Positions 27,669-35,029 of a stretch of DNA of 64,000 nt are shown piece by piece (position 1 is the first letter of the stretch; each line of letters starts with the position of its first letter). The DNA comes from CAWCTD01 sp963798455. Its GTDB lineage: Bacteria; Acidobacteriota; Terriglobia; Bryobacterales; Bryobacteraceae. The translations under genes and the position numbers were made by a program. Below the pieces are notes generated by a model. That model was not told the origin of the DNA. It did not search any database and saw only the letters and a program-made list of their open reading frames with translations. Location of the stretch: assembly GCA_963798455.1 (NCBI GenBank), contig CAWCTD010000003.1:1426001-1490000 (forward strand). Direction: 5' to 3'.

Positions 27669-28326
27669 ACTCCTCTCTGGTAACTGGCACGAACCGCAGT
27701 CGATCGCCCATCCACAGCAAAGTGGGCGGGTCCCGGTCCGGCCGGAAGAGGCGCAGCGGCGTCCGGCCGATAACGCGCCAGCCTGCCGCCGATGCTACCG
27801 GATAAATGCCGGTCTGGCTGCCGCCAATGGCGACGCTACCCGCGGGGACCACCTTGCGCGGCACATCTAGGCGCGGCGTGGCGATGGCTTCCGGCATGCC
27901 GCCCAAGTACGGGAAACCCGGACAAAACCCCAGGAAGAACACGCGGTACTCCGCCGAGGAGTGAATGCGGACAATGTCCTCGCCGGTGAGCTTGTTCCAC
28001 TGTGCCACGTATTCAAGGTCCGGGCCGAATTCGCCTCCATAGCACACCGGGATCTCGATCAGGCGTCCCTGCAGAGGCGCAGCCTCAAGGTCTTCCGTAC
28101 ACGTCCGAATCAACTCCTGGATGGCGGCGTGAGTGGCGTGTCGCGGGTCGAAGCTCACCAGTACAGACGCATACGCCGGGTGGATGTTTAGAACTCCGGT
28201 GGAAGCGCCGGCAGCGTGATCGAGCAGCAAGCGGGTGATGGCGGCAACCTTCCGGCGGTACTCGATCGCAATGGTCTCGCCAAAGGAAACCTGAACGGAA
28301 TGGTCGCTAACATTCAGAATGCGCAC
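27640..28326 (-). CDS. pxpB: 5-oxoprolinase subunit B (KipI/AHS1 family)
   Basis: A 228-residue AHS1-family subunit. Typical motifs are NIHPAYASVLVSFDP near 68, FFLGFCPGFPYLGGMPE near 130 and RKVVPAGSVAIGGSQTGIYP near 157. It starts at GTG 28326, the only sensible start because upstream sequence is not family-like. First gene of the pxpBCA set. The homologous Bacillus KipI inhibits a sporulation kinase, but the complete triad here favours 5-oxoprolinase activity. Confidence 0.93.
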   Translation of the reverse strand: MRILNVSDHSVQVSFGETIAIEYRRKVAAITRLLLDHAAGASTGVLNIHPAYASVLVSFDPRHATHAAIQELIRTCTEDLEAAPLQGRLIEIPVCYGGEFGPDLEYVAQWNKLTGEDIVRIHSSAEYRVFFLGFCPGFPYLGGMPEAIATPRLDVPRKVVPAGSVAIGGSQTGIYPVASAAGWRVIGRTPLRLFRPDRDPPTLLWMGDRLRFVPVTREEYDRAQPAPR

Positions 28327-28429
28327 GGCCGCGACCTACCAGTGTAGTGCGTCAGCGAGACGGTGGCGTGTTAGAGTGGCAACGAGACATCAGCATCTCA
28401 AACAACCTGATCGGAACGGGGGTCCGTTT

Positions 28430-29887
28430 GTGAAACGTCGGGACTTTTCGCGCAATCTGTTGGCCCTGGGCGGCGCCGCCCGGGCTGGACGCGCCGAATT
28501 CTACCAGGGACAGGAGCAGCAGGAATACTACGAGGAACCCGCCAAGAAGCTGCCTGCCCGGAGATTCGACGTGGTCGTCGCCGGCGCCGGCACCGCCGGC
28601 GTCTTGGCAGCTCTGGCCGCAGCACGGCAGGGCGCCAAGACCGTGCTGATCGAAAGCAAGGGATACACCGGCGGGACGGTGGTGGAGGGCGGCACCTGTC
28701 TCCACAGCTTCTTCAACTTGTGGAAGGCTTTTCCCGGGGTGGAAAAGCGCCAGGTGGTGAGAGGCATTCCCCAAGAGATCGTGGACCGGCTGATGAAGGC
28801 CGGCGGCACGTCGGGACACGCCGAGATGTCGGTGGGCTACGACTATGATTCGGTCTGCACCGCGATCGACACCGAGGTCTACAAGCTGGTGACGATGGAG
28901 CTGTTGGAAGAGGCGGGGGTCTCGATCTGCGTCAACACGCTCCTGGCGGGCGCGATTCGGGACGGCTCCCGGATTAAGGGCGTCATCACCGAGAACCACT
29001 CCGGCCGCGAGGCGATCTGGGCGAACGCATTTGTGGACACGACCGGATACGGCGATCTTTGCTTTCGGGCCGGCGCCCGGTACACCGAACCCAACGACTA
29101 CCCCGTAGTCAACAGTGTCGGGCTCGCCAACGTCAGCGTCGAGAAGTATCATGAGTTCCTCAAAGCGCACGAGGCGCTCTCGTCTCGCGCGGAGGGCGTG
29201 CGCGACGGAATGCCGGGGCAGATCATACGGTTGGACGGCAGGGCGGTCCGCCTTCCCAAGGAATTCGCCGAGGCTGTCAGGGAGAACGAGATTGCCTTGA
29301 CCGTCACCACGGTCCGCGACAACTACTTCATGTTCCTCAAGGTGGGTGTGAGGCTACCGGTCAGTCCCACCAACCGGGACGCGGTGTCGAAAGGCGAACT
29401 GGAAATCAGAAGGCGGCAGGCGAAAGCTGTGGAGCTCTTTCGGAAGTTCATCCCCGGCTGCGAGAAGGCCTTTATTGCCCGGACAAGCCCCGCGCTGAAC
29501 ATCCGCAGGGCTCGGGTGGTGGCCTGCGACTACGACATCGCAAGCTCCGACGTGCTCCAAGGCAGGCATTTCGACGACGACATCATGGCCTACGGATTCC
29601 ACGACAGCGCCCCCCGCCTGCAAATCCGCAACGGGGGCACCTACGGCATTCCGTACCGGGCCTTGCGTGTGGCGGGAATCGACAACCTGCTGGCGGCGGG
29701 CATGATGATCACCTCCAACCACGACGCCCACATGTCCACCCGAAACACCGTGGCCGCGATGGGGCAGGGCCAGGCGGCCGGCGCCGCCGCCGCTCTTTGC
29801 GCCGCGAAGAACCTCGGCACCCGCGAACTCGCCTACGCCGACCTGCGGCAGGCCCTGGTGAGCGGCGGAGTTCACCTGGAGAACTGA
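28430..29887 (+). CDS. FAD-dependent oxidoreductase (FAD_oxidored family), Tat-signal
   Basis: A 485-residue flavoprotein. GTG 28430 is chosen because it opens a Tat leader (MKRRDFSRNLLALGG). The dinucleotide-binding motif VVVAGAGTAGVLAALAA lies near residue 45, followed by LIESKGYTGGTVVEGG. The C-terminal flavin region contains ISNHDAHM-like SNHDAHMSTRNTVAAMGQG near 445. This family is common next to polysaccharide genes in Acidobacteria and Planctomycetes; its substrates are mostly unknown. Divergent from pxpB. It ends just before the accessory patch. Confidence 0.83.
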   Translation: MKRRDFSRNLLALGGAARAGRAEFYQGQEQQEYYEEPAKKLPARRFDVVVAGAGTAGVLAALAAARQGAKTVLIESKGYTGGTVVEGGTCLHSFFNLWKAFPGVEKRQVVRGIPQEIVDRLMKAGGTSGHAEMSVGYDYDSVCTAIDTEVYKLVTMELLEEAGVSICVNTLLAGAIRDGSRIKGVITENHSGREAIWANAFVDTTGYGDLCFRAGARYTEPNDYPVVNSVGLANVSVEKYHEFLKAHEALSSRAEGVRDGMPGQIIRLDGRAVRLPKEFAEAVRENEIALTVTTVRDNYFMFLKVGVRLPVSPTNRDAVSKGELEIRRRQAKAVELFRKFIPGCEKAFIARTSPALNIRRARVVACDYDIASSDVLQGRHFDDDIMAYGFHDSAPRLQIRNGGTYGIPYRALRVAGIDNLLAAGMMITSNHDAHMSTRNTVAAMGQGQAAGAAAALCAAKNLGTRELAYADLRQALVSGGVHLEN

Positions 29888-29907
29888 GTTTGCCGGCCGG
29901 GGGCGGT

Positions 29908-29957
29908 TGGCCGGGGCGGGCAGGTTTGAACGGGTGGTCCTCTGCGCCCAAGGCAGA
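29908..29957 (-). repeat. tRNA-like 3' half, copy A (degenerate)
   Basis: On the minus strand a perfect anticodon-type hairpin TCTGC-CTTGGGC-GCAGA precedes a damaged T-arm (loop TTCAAAC) and the end CGCCCCGG-CCA. The loop would place a UGG (proline) anticodon. The D-arm and 5' acceptor strand are not recognisable, so this is a partial tRNA, the most degenerate of four such copies at 29.9, 30.9, 32.1 and 32.9 kb. Confidence 0.5.
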
Positions 29958-29983
29958 CCACATCCGGGCCCAAGAAACAACCT

Positions 29984-30008
29984 GTTTTCAAACGCTTACG
30001 TTTAAAAC
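29984..30008. terminator. Bidirectional stem-loop between convergent genes
   Basis: GTTTTCAAACG (29984-29994) pairs with CGTTTAAAAC (29999-30008) with one bulge and a 4-base loop. The A/T-rich stem lies between the FAD oxidoreductase (ends 29887, plus) and the nuclease-like gene (ends 30081, minus) and could terminate both. Confidence 0.4.
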
Positions 30009-30080
30009 GGTTGCGGGCATCTTGTTGAAACTTGTGGAGTCCAGTTGAACCAGGGTGCGCTGAGCAGCTACAAAAATCAT

Positions 30081-30754
30081 CTACACTCCCCCCAGGGTTC
30101 CGTGGCCATCGCCCAACTGCTCTGCATCGCGGTGAAAACCGGCAACGACCTGCTGGATCCGTTTGCAATCCTCGATGAGCCGGTCATAGGACATCACCTC
30201 GATTCGCTCTCTACGGAAAGCTTCGAGTCTCTCGCGCTGTTTTTGACGATGTGCGTCGCTCCGCCGTCCGATAATCACGACTCCTTCGCATTCTCCATGT
30301 ATTTCTGGCCAGTCACCTGTCCTCAAGTACATCGCGTGATCTCGCAGATGGGTCCTGTAGTCATTGATCTGCTGAAGCGCATGGTGACAGATGGCCGACA
30401 CTCCTGTCAGTGTGACCGGGCTCTTCTGCGGGCTTTCAAGTTCAACGAGGATCCAGTGTGGCCTGTGGACGACCACTCACACACAATGAAATCTGGCACC
30501 CATCCGGAGCCGTCCGATTTCGGAAGAGAGGGCCTAGGTATCACCCATGCCTGATGCGGTCTAACAAGCCCTGTGAGCAACGCGACGGGGTTCTCCTCGA
30601 CGAACAGTTGCATGGGCTTTTCGTCCTTTGCGCTTTCGAGCACCGTTTCGAACAGCGATACAAGTTGCGGCTGAGGGATATTCCAGTCGACGGCTCTCCT
30701 GCCGCCGATTGTGTCGGGGCACGAAGTGTAAACCCTCGGCTGCTTGTCGTCCAA
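30081..30754 (-). pseudogene. Shedu-like (DUF4263) PD-(D/E)xK nuclease, single frameshift
   Basis: Two overlapping minus frames together encode about 225 residues. The first (30754-30407, TTG start) gives QLFVEENPVALLTG and WVPDFIVCEWSSTG. The second (to 30081) gives HWILVELESPQKSPVTLTG, HHALQQINDYRTHLRDHAMY and CEGVVIIGRRSDAHRQ. Joined near 30460-30463, where one base seems missing in ACAGGCCACAC, they give PDF...WILVELESPQ, the nuclease core of DUF4263 proteins. Shedu is an anti-phage system made of one such nuclease. Full SduA proteins are usually longer, so this is a short form. The gene is either dead or the base is an assembly error. Confidence 0.6.
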
Positions 30755-30933
30755 TGCACGCGCTCATATCACTCTTAGTGTTGGGATAAAAGGGGAGCCA
30801 GCGCGGTGGAGCGCGGTGGCGGTGGGCGATCGGACCTGGCGTGAGCGCCCTGTCAGGCCCCGCTCTCTGATCAAGGGCTGGCTCTCGTTGGTCCGGTCTC
30901 ATTTGCCCTATCTCACCGAACCCTTGGTCCTAT

Positions 30934-30982
30934 CAGTCCGGGCGGGCAGATTCGAACTGCCGGCCCGTGCGCCCAAGGCGCT
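30934..30982 (-). repeat. tRNA-like 3' half, copy C
   Basis: On the minus strand a perfect T-arm (GGCAG-TTCGAAT-CTGCC) is followed by CGCCCGG-A-CTG, so the CCA end has mutated. The anticodon loop CTTGGGC is kept but its stem (AGCGC/GCACG) has two mismatches. No matching 5' half is found upstream. It lies between the Shedu-like gene and the gene at 31321. Confidence 0.6.
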
Positions 30983-31320
30983 CATTGCACCTGCATAATC
31001 GTCCACAGCCCACGCTCGCCATGCTGCTCATGCTACTCGCCCCTCTGTGCCGGTCCAGCTGCGATTTCGCACCCTGTCGTCGAATCGCCCAAGGCTTTCC
31101 AAGACGCTGCTGCGGTGCGGGCTCAGCGCGACGGCGACGGCAGACTGGACTTCAGATCCGGCCCCGGCGTGATAGCTTAGTACAATCGACGCGAAGGCAA
31201 GCTGAGTTTCACCCTGAGCGCCTCGGGCTTTCGTGCCCCAGATCGTCAGGGTGTCGGGCGAGTCCGCAGGACAGGAACAATGTCTGGCCTCGCGGTGCTG
31301 TTTGCGGCGGAGGAGATATT
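30983..31320. other. Non-coding stretch inside the accessory patch
   Basis: No gene is recognised. The end carries a strong ribosome-binding site (GGAGGAGA, about 31309-31316) for the next gene. Short frames here have no family resemblance. Confidence 0.5.
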
Positions 31321-31797
31321 ATGCCCGGCTTTCTTGCTCGCTGGCGAAAGTATGCGAAGCTTCAATCCCTTTCGAGGCACCTCGGCATCCGTCACCTCAA
31401 AGACGTTCTCCCGGCAGGCTCGATTGAGGGCTGGCTAGAACAGGGCGACGAACGCGAAAAAGCAGAGAACGAACTCTACGACTTGGTACTTGCGGAGAAC
31501 CAATGCGCGAGTGTGCTCTCCAATCATAGGGCTGACCGAGAGACGTTGCAGGCTCTCTATGGTGAGTTGCTCGAGGCTGGAGCCGGTCAATGGGCCGGTA
31601 GTCGGTGGATTCCTTGCTACGCCCTGGCTGAGCCGTGGACCTTGGATTTTCTACTTCGCAAACATGCTTCCATTGGTATCGGCGCGGAAGCGGCTTTCCG
31701 GGTCGTCACTTACTATCAGGACAATCTGCGTGTCGAGTGGCTGGCTCTCGAACCACCGTTGGAGGCACGGGAACAGTATCGGCTCCGGACACAATGA
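31321..31797 (+). CDS. Hypothetical protein of the accessory patch
   Basis: A 158-residue protein starting at ATG 31321 directly behind GCGGAGGAGATATT, an excellent ribosome-binding site that rules out the much longer upstream frame. It is predicted soluble. An N-terminal basic helix (PGFLARWRKYAKLQSLSRH) is followed by acidic helices (LEQGDEREKAENELYDLVLAE) and an aromatic-rich C-terminal half (WIPCYALAEPWTLDFLLRKH, VTYYQDNLRVEWLAL). I do not recognise the family. Placed between two tRNA-like repeats with toxin-antitoxin and nuclease genes on either side, it is a candidate accessory or defence gene. Confidence 0.6.
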   Translation: MPGFLARWRKYAKLQSLSRHLGIRHLKDVLPAGSIEGWLEQGDEREKAENELYDLVLAENQCASVLSNHRADRETLQALYGELLEAGAGQWAGSRWIPCYALAEPWTLDFLLRKHASIGIGAEAAFRVVTYYQDNLRVEWLALEPPLEAREQYRLRTQ

Positions 31798-31851
31798 GGA
31801 TCGGCAATAGAGCCTGGCCAGAGCACTCGAATCCAGAACGTAGCCCGCCAC
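31798..31851 (-). pseudogene. VapC-type PIN-domain N-terminal fragment
   Basis: GTG 31851 on the minus strand begins MAGYVLDSSALARLYCRS, which matches the start of VapC ribonuclease toxins (YVLDSSALxxLY with the first metal-binding Asp). The similarity ends after about 18 codons near 31798, where the hypothetical gene on the other strand ends. A stop codon overlaps its start (TAGTG), as expected if a VapB antitoxin preceded it, but no clear VapB is left. A 15-bp palindrome (GGCAGGTGACCTGCC, 31948-31962) lies upstream. Confidence 0.42.
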
Positions 31852-32099
31852 TACTGGTTCTCACGCTCCTCCTGGAAGTCGTCGGAAACCCTGCCGGGGG
31901 CACCTGCCCGACCTCCCCCAGGCTCGAAGCCAATCACCTGCGTTCTGGGCAGGTGACCTGCCGTGATCTACTGAAAAGACTCGTTTGGGAGAGCGCGCCG
32001 CCTGCCAAGCGCTGACGCCGATGGAAAGCACCGACTACAGAATCATCTATACCCATTTATTGCCGGTGTGGCGAAATTCCCGCATCCGATTGATTCCGT

Positions 32100-32149
32100 T
32101 GGTCGGGGCGGGCAGATTCGAACTGCCGACCCCCTGCGCCGAAGACAGA
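32100..32149 (-). repeat. tRNA-like 3' half, copy B
   Basis: The minus strand shows an anticodon-type hairpin TCTGT-CTTCGGC-GCAGG (two wobble pairs), a perfect T-arm GGCAG-TTCGAAT-CTGCC, then CGCCCCG-A-CCA, that is, an encoded CCA end. The expected 5' acceptor strand CGGGGCG is not found upstream. The 20 bases beyond the CCA end are shared with copy D (32079-32109 versus 32905-32935, 26 of 31 bases identical). Confidence 0.65.
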
Positions 32150-32320
32150 TTTCGACACGCTGTGAAGAAGCCCTATTCTCAAGTTCTTGGGTCTCAATCG
32201 GATACAGGTATCCAGTTGAAACCTGATGAACCCTGTTGAGCCCCGAAGCACCGGGGAGCTATAGGATTACCTCCGGCGGTACAATACCCATAGGCAACTG
32301 AGGCCTTGGAGCCACGATCG

Positions 32321-32611
32321 ATGGCCGGCGATGTAAGGCACGACAAACAGCAGATCCACGAGTTGGTGGACCGTCTTGCGCCCAGCCAGGCGCACGCTGT
32401 GCGCGGTCTGCTCCAGGCGATGTTGGATCCCGTCTCGCGCGCGATCGCCAACGCGCCGGTGGATGACGAGCCGCTCACCCCGGAAGAGGCGCGTGCTCTC
32501 GACGAAGCCCGCGAGTGGCTCAGACACAACACACCGATCCCGCATGAGCAGGTGCTGGCCGAACTCGGCATCACGCTGGAGGAAATCGAGAACTACAAGG
32601 AACCCGCGTGA
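32321..32611 (+). CDS. Antitoxin-like protein paired with RelE
   Basis: A 96-residue acidic helical protein. ATG 32321 follows GGAG at 32308-32311. It contains the stretch DEPLTPEEARALDEAREWLR near 47-67 and ends LGITLEEIENYKEPA, a composition typical of antitoxins of RelE/ParE systems. The stop overlaps the start of the toxin gene (GTGA, 32608-32611), so the two are translationally coupled. It would bind and neutralise the toxin and probably repress the operon. The N-terminal half (HDKQQIHELVDRLAPSQA) may form the dimer or DNA-binding part. Confidence 0.75.
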   Translation: MAGDVRHDKQQIHELVDRLAPSQAHAVRGLLQAMLDPVSRAIANAPVDDEPLTPEEARALDEAREWLRHNTPIPHEQVLAELGITLEEIENYKEPA

Positions 32612-32856
32612 AGCGGATCGCCTGGACTGAACAGGCCCAGGCCGATGTTCGCGGTCTTGACAAGCTCGCGGCCATGGGGATTCTGTCAGCATTGCATCGT
32701 TTCGCGGCATCGGGCACGGGAGATATCAAGGCGCTTCAGGGCGACCGGGAAGAACTGCGGCTACGGGTCGGGGATTACCGACTGTTCTTCGTCTCGACCA
32801 GCGACGACGTCATTGAGGTTCGCCGTGTCCGCCATCGTCGCGAAGCCTATCGTTGA
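32608..32856 (+). CDS. RelE/ParE-superfamily toxin
   Basis: An 82-residue toxin of the RelE/ParE fold. Typical features are RIAWTEQAQADVRGLDK at the start, the central IKALQGDREELRLRVGDYRLFF and the C-terminal VIEVRRVRHRREAYR, where basic residues and a final Tyr act in ribosome-dependent mRNA cleavage in RelE. It starts at GTG 32608 overlapping the antitoxin stop. Whether it is a ribosome-dependent mRNase (RelE) or a gyrase poison (ParE) cannot be told, but DYRLFF and RHRREAY favour RelE. Confidence 0.87.
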   Translation: MKRIAWTEQAQADVRGLDKLAAMGILSALHRFAASGTGDIKALQGDREELRLRVGDYRLFFVSTSDDVIEVRRVRHRREAYR

Positions 32857-32925
32857 GGCCTCCCAGAGTGGCTGCACAGTAACCTCCGAGAGTGTGATCA
32901 AGTACCCGCATCCCCTTGATTCCAC

Positions 32926-32974
32926 TGGTTGGGGCTGACAGATTCGAACTGCCGGCCCCCGCGCCCAAGGCGGA
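32926..32974 (-). repeat. tRNA-like 3' half, copy D
   Basis: The minus strand shows anticodon-type hairpin TCCGC-CTTGGGC-GCGGG, T-arm GGCAG-TTCGAAT-CTGTC, then AGCCCCA-A-CCA. A weak D-arm-like stretch (AGCTTCAGCCAGGCGGGCT) lies just upstream, but the 5' acceptor strand TGGGGCT is missing. This is the copy closest to a whole tRNA. It separates the RelE pair from the MazF pair. Confidence 0.62.
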
Positions 32975-33081
32975 TTCGAGCCCGCCTGGCTGAAGCTTGT
33001 TGACCTTGTATTGAACCCGGAGGCTCTCACAAGCTGTGGAATCGACTACAGCGTGGCGGACTTCTCCATGTGCCTTGCCCC

Positions 33082-33471
33082 TCAGATTTTGATCAGCCCC
33101 AAGCTGATTTGTATCGCGTTGTCCACGCGGTCCATGGTCTTGGGGCCGGCGTGGCCCAGGCGCCTTCCTAAGCGCTGGCGGTCAACGGAGCGGATCTGAT
33201 TCAGGACCGCGGCCGAGCGCAGGGAAAGACCGGATTCTGTGGGTTCCATGACAACCTCGGTAGGATAGGGCGGCTCGCTGAACTTGGAAGTAATCGCCGC
33301 GACAATGGTGATGGGGCTGTACTGGTTCCCGATGTCGTTTTGAATAATCAAAGCCGGCCGGGTCTTCTTGATTTCGGCTCCGAGGGTAGGGTCAAAGTGG
33401 ACCAGGTAGAGGTCGCCCCGGCGGGGATGGTCTACCTCGCGGCTCTTTTGCCGGGCGTTGTGCGTTGCCAT
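33082..33471 (-). CDS. MazF/PemK-type endoribonuclease toxin
   Basis: A 129-residue PemK-like toxin. Motifs are RRGDLYLVHFDPTLGAEIKK near 17, the RPALIIQND strand near 38, PITIVAAITSK near 53 and SAAVLNQIRSVD near 85, giving the SH3-like barrel with Arg/Thr catalytic candidates. It should cleave mRNA at short motifs. ATG 33471 lies inside the antitoxin gene (40-bp overlap), so translation is coupled. The 16-residue N-terminal extension before RRGD is longer than usual. Confidence 0.9.
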   Translation of the reverse strand: MATHNARQKSREVDHPRRGDLYLVHFDPTLGAEIKKTRPALIIQNDIGNQYSPITIVAAITSKFSEPPYPTEVVMEPTESGLSLRSAAVLNQIRSVDRQRLGRRLGHAGPKTMDRVDNAIQISLGLIKI

Positions 33472-33695
33472 GCTTCCTCGTCAAGGGGAAACCACTCCTG
33501 GGCAATTTCCAGATCCCGCTGGGCATTGGCCAGAGCGCCTTCTTTCAGCCTCTTGGCCAGGTTGCTCTTGGCGCTGCATTGCACGTAGTGCAAGACGGCC
33601 GCGGAAATCAAGCGGCTGCGGTTGCCCTTGGGCGCCACCCGGTCCAGCACCTCAATGGTCTCGACCGGTAGCACGACGTTTATGCGCTTGGTCAT
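33432..33695 (-). CDS. Ribbon-helix-helix antitoxin paired with MazF
   Basis: An 87-residue protein with an N-terminal ribbon-helix-helix: the strand RINVVLPVETIEVLDRV, then NRSRLISAAVLHYV as helix B. The C-terminal acidic/aromatic tail (EIAQEWFPLDEEAW) should wrap the toxin. ATG 33695 is chosen because the RHH strand must begin near residue 3. It lies downstream of a clear promoter with a palindromic operator at 33730-33758, consistent with autoregulation. Confidence 0.88.
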   Translation of the reverse strand: MTKRINVVLPVETIEVLDRVAPKGNRSRLISAAVLHYVQCSAKSNLAKRLKEGALANAQRDLEIAQEWFPLDEEAWQRTTPGKRAAR

Positions 33696-33729
33696 AGGGG
33701 TTTCCTCACAGATGGATGCTTCTACTGAC

Positions 33730-33769
33730 ACTGTACACACCATTTGTGTGTACGTCAAACCGTTTGACG
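33730..33769 (-). promoter_or_regulatory. Promoter and operator of the MazF-type operon
   Basis: On the minus strand TTGACG (33758-33753) and TACAGT (33735-33730) are spaced by 17 bases, a good sigma-70 promoter. The spacer is filled by the perfect 8-bp inverted repeat GTACACAC/GTGTGTAC (33733-33740 and 33746-33753), well placed for the RHH antitoxin. A second palindrome, CGTCAAAC-C-GTTTGACG (33753-33769), covers the -35 box and also the stop codon of the neighbouring gene. Confidence 0.75.
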
Positions 33770-35029
33770 GCCCCTCTGTTCCTGTCCTGGTTCCCCCTTG
33801 GAAGCCTGATAAGCGACCACGAGATGCGGGGTCTCCAAACGCACGTGACCCTGGAGGCGCGAGGTCAGACAGCTTTCGAGCACGCCGCTCACCAGCAGCG
33901 TCCGCTCAACCGGGTACGGCGCCGCGCCGGTTTCGATCATCTGCTCGATCTTGTTCACCAGACAAGCCGAATACGTCACGTTAGGCTCCGGCGACAGGAA
34001 GAACTGTGTGGACTGGATCTGTGGACTCCCCTTCAGCTTGGCGGCGAAATTGAAGTCGCTGACCGCTCCGCTGAGCATAAGCAGCGTCGCCTTCAGCCCG
34101 TCCCGATACTCGATGAAATACGCTGCCGGATTTCGCACAAGCTTCATCACTTCGCCCGACGACACCAGGTCCTGTGTGCGGCCGTCCGTGACCGTCAGCC
34201 CCTGCGGCGTGTCGCTGCGCGAAAGCGCTGAAGTGAGCAACTCTCTCGACCAGCGCCCCTCGTCGCCCGCCTTCCAGACGGCGTCGCCGTCGACCAACTG
34301 CACGCTCTTTACGCCGCGCTCGCCGCCGCGCCGGCGTTCCAGCATGCACTGCATTGCCTCCAGGGCATGGAAGTCCATGGCGTCCGAGCCGCCAATGCCG
34401 ACCATCAGCGCATCCTCGACCACGCATCCCAACGGCAACTCGACTTCCGGCAAACGCCAGGTAACCGGCAGCGACGACCCCGCCAGCAACGGAAAGCGCA
34501 GACGGCGAGCCGTGTCTCGCATCGTCCTGGCTTTGTCGAAGCTGTAGGAAAGATGCTTGTCGTTGTAGACCGGGACGGCGCGGCCCTCCGCCTGGAATAC
34601 CTTGACGACCTCCTGGAAGAACTCGTAGCGCGGGTACAGGATCTGGCCCTTATCGTTCCGCGGATAGTCCCCGTGCTCGGCGATAATCAGTACCGCGTCC
34701 GCGGCCAGCTTCGATCCCCCGCAGCAAAGCGCCTCGGCAATCGATGGGTACACGCGGAAGCCGAATTCACTTGCCCGGCTCGCGCTCAAATCATTCGGCG
34801 GCTTCTGGTCCACGTAAAGAGAGACGACCCGGGTGTTGGGCTTGTGCCATTCTCCGGCGAAGGGATACCCGACCAGGAAACGATCACCGATGTGCTGCGC
34901 GTGCGACAGATACCTGTACACGGTTGCGATGACGGCGATGCGTTTGGCCGGCGCCTGCCCCCGTGCCGCGCCAGCCACGACTGCGGCTCCGAGGAACCCG
35001 CGACGCGTGATTCGCTGGTCCATGGTCAT
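33755..35029 (-). CDS. Conserved hypothetical protein, Tat-exported paralogue
   Basis: A 424-residue protein with a Tat leader (QRITRRGFLGAAVVAG). The mature part is strongly similar to the gene upstream (35026-36222): ATVYRYLSHAQHIGDRFL, VVSLYVDQKPPNDLS, LIIAEHGDYPRNDKGQ, YPRYEFFQEVVKVF, LAGSSLPVTWRLPEVELP, DFHALEAMQCMLERR. The conserved His, Asp and Glu residues suggest a metal or sugar site, but I do not recognise the family. It overlaps the upstream gene by ATGA (35026-35029). Its stop codon lies in the palindrome that serves the MazF promoter. Confidence 0.72.
   Translation of the reverse strand: MTMDQRITRRGFLGAAVVAGAARGQAPAKRIAVIATVYRYLSHAQHIGDRFLVGYPFAGEWHKPNTRVVSLYVDQKPPNDLSASRASEFGFRVYPSIAEALCCGGSKLAADAVLIIAEHGDYPRNDKGQILYPRYEFFQEVVKVFQAEGRAVPVYNDKHLSYSFDKARTMRDTARRLRFPLLAGSSLPVTWRLPEVELPLGCVVEDALMVGIGGSDAMDFHALEAMQCMLERRRGGERGVKSVQLVDGDAVWKAGDEGRWSRELLTSALSRSDTPQGLTVTDGRTQDLVSSGEVMKLVRNPAAYFIEYRDGLKATLLMLSGAVSDFNFAAKLKGSPQIQSTQFFLSPEPNVTYSACLVNKIEQMIETGAAPYPVERTLLVSGVLESCLTSRLQGHVRLETPHLVVAYQASKGEPGQEQRGRQTV

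Noticed and set aside
29908..32974. Complete tRNA genes at the four tRNA-like sites
   Set aside because: T-arm and anticodon-type hairpins are present, but no copy has a 5' acceptor strand pairing with its 3' end, so they are annotated as partial.
29908..32974. Integron attC array or CRISPR
   Set aside because: No integron integrase, no attC core sites; the repeats are few, imperfect and spaced 0.8-1.2 kb, which excludes CRISPR.
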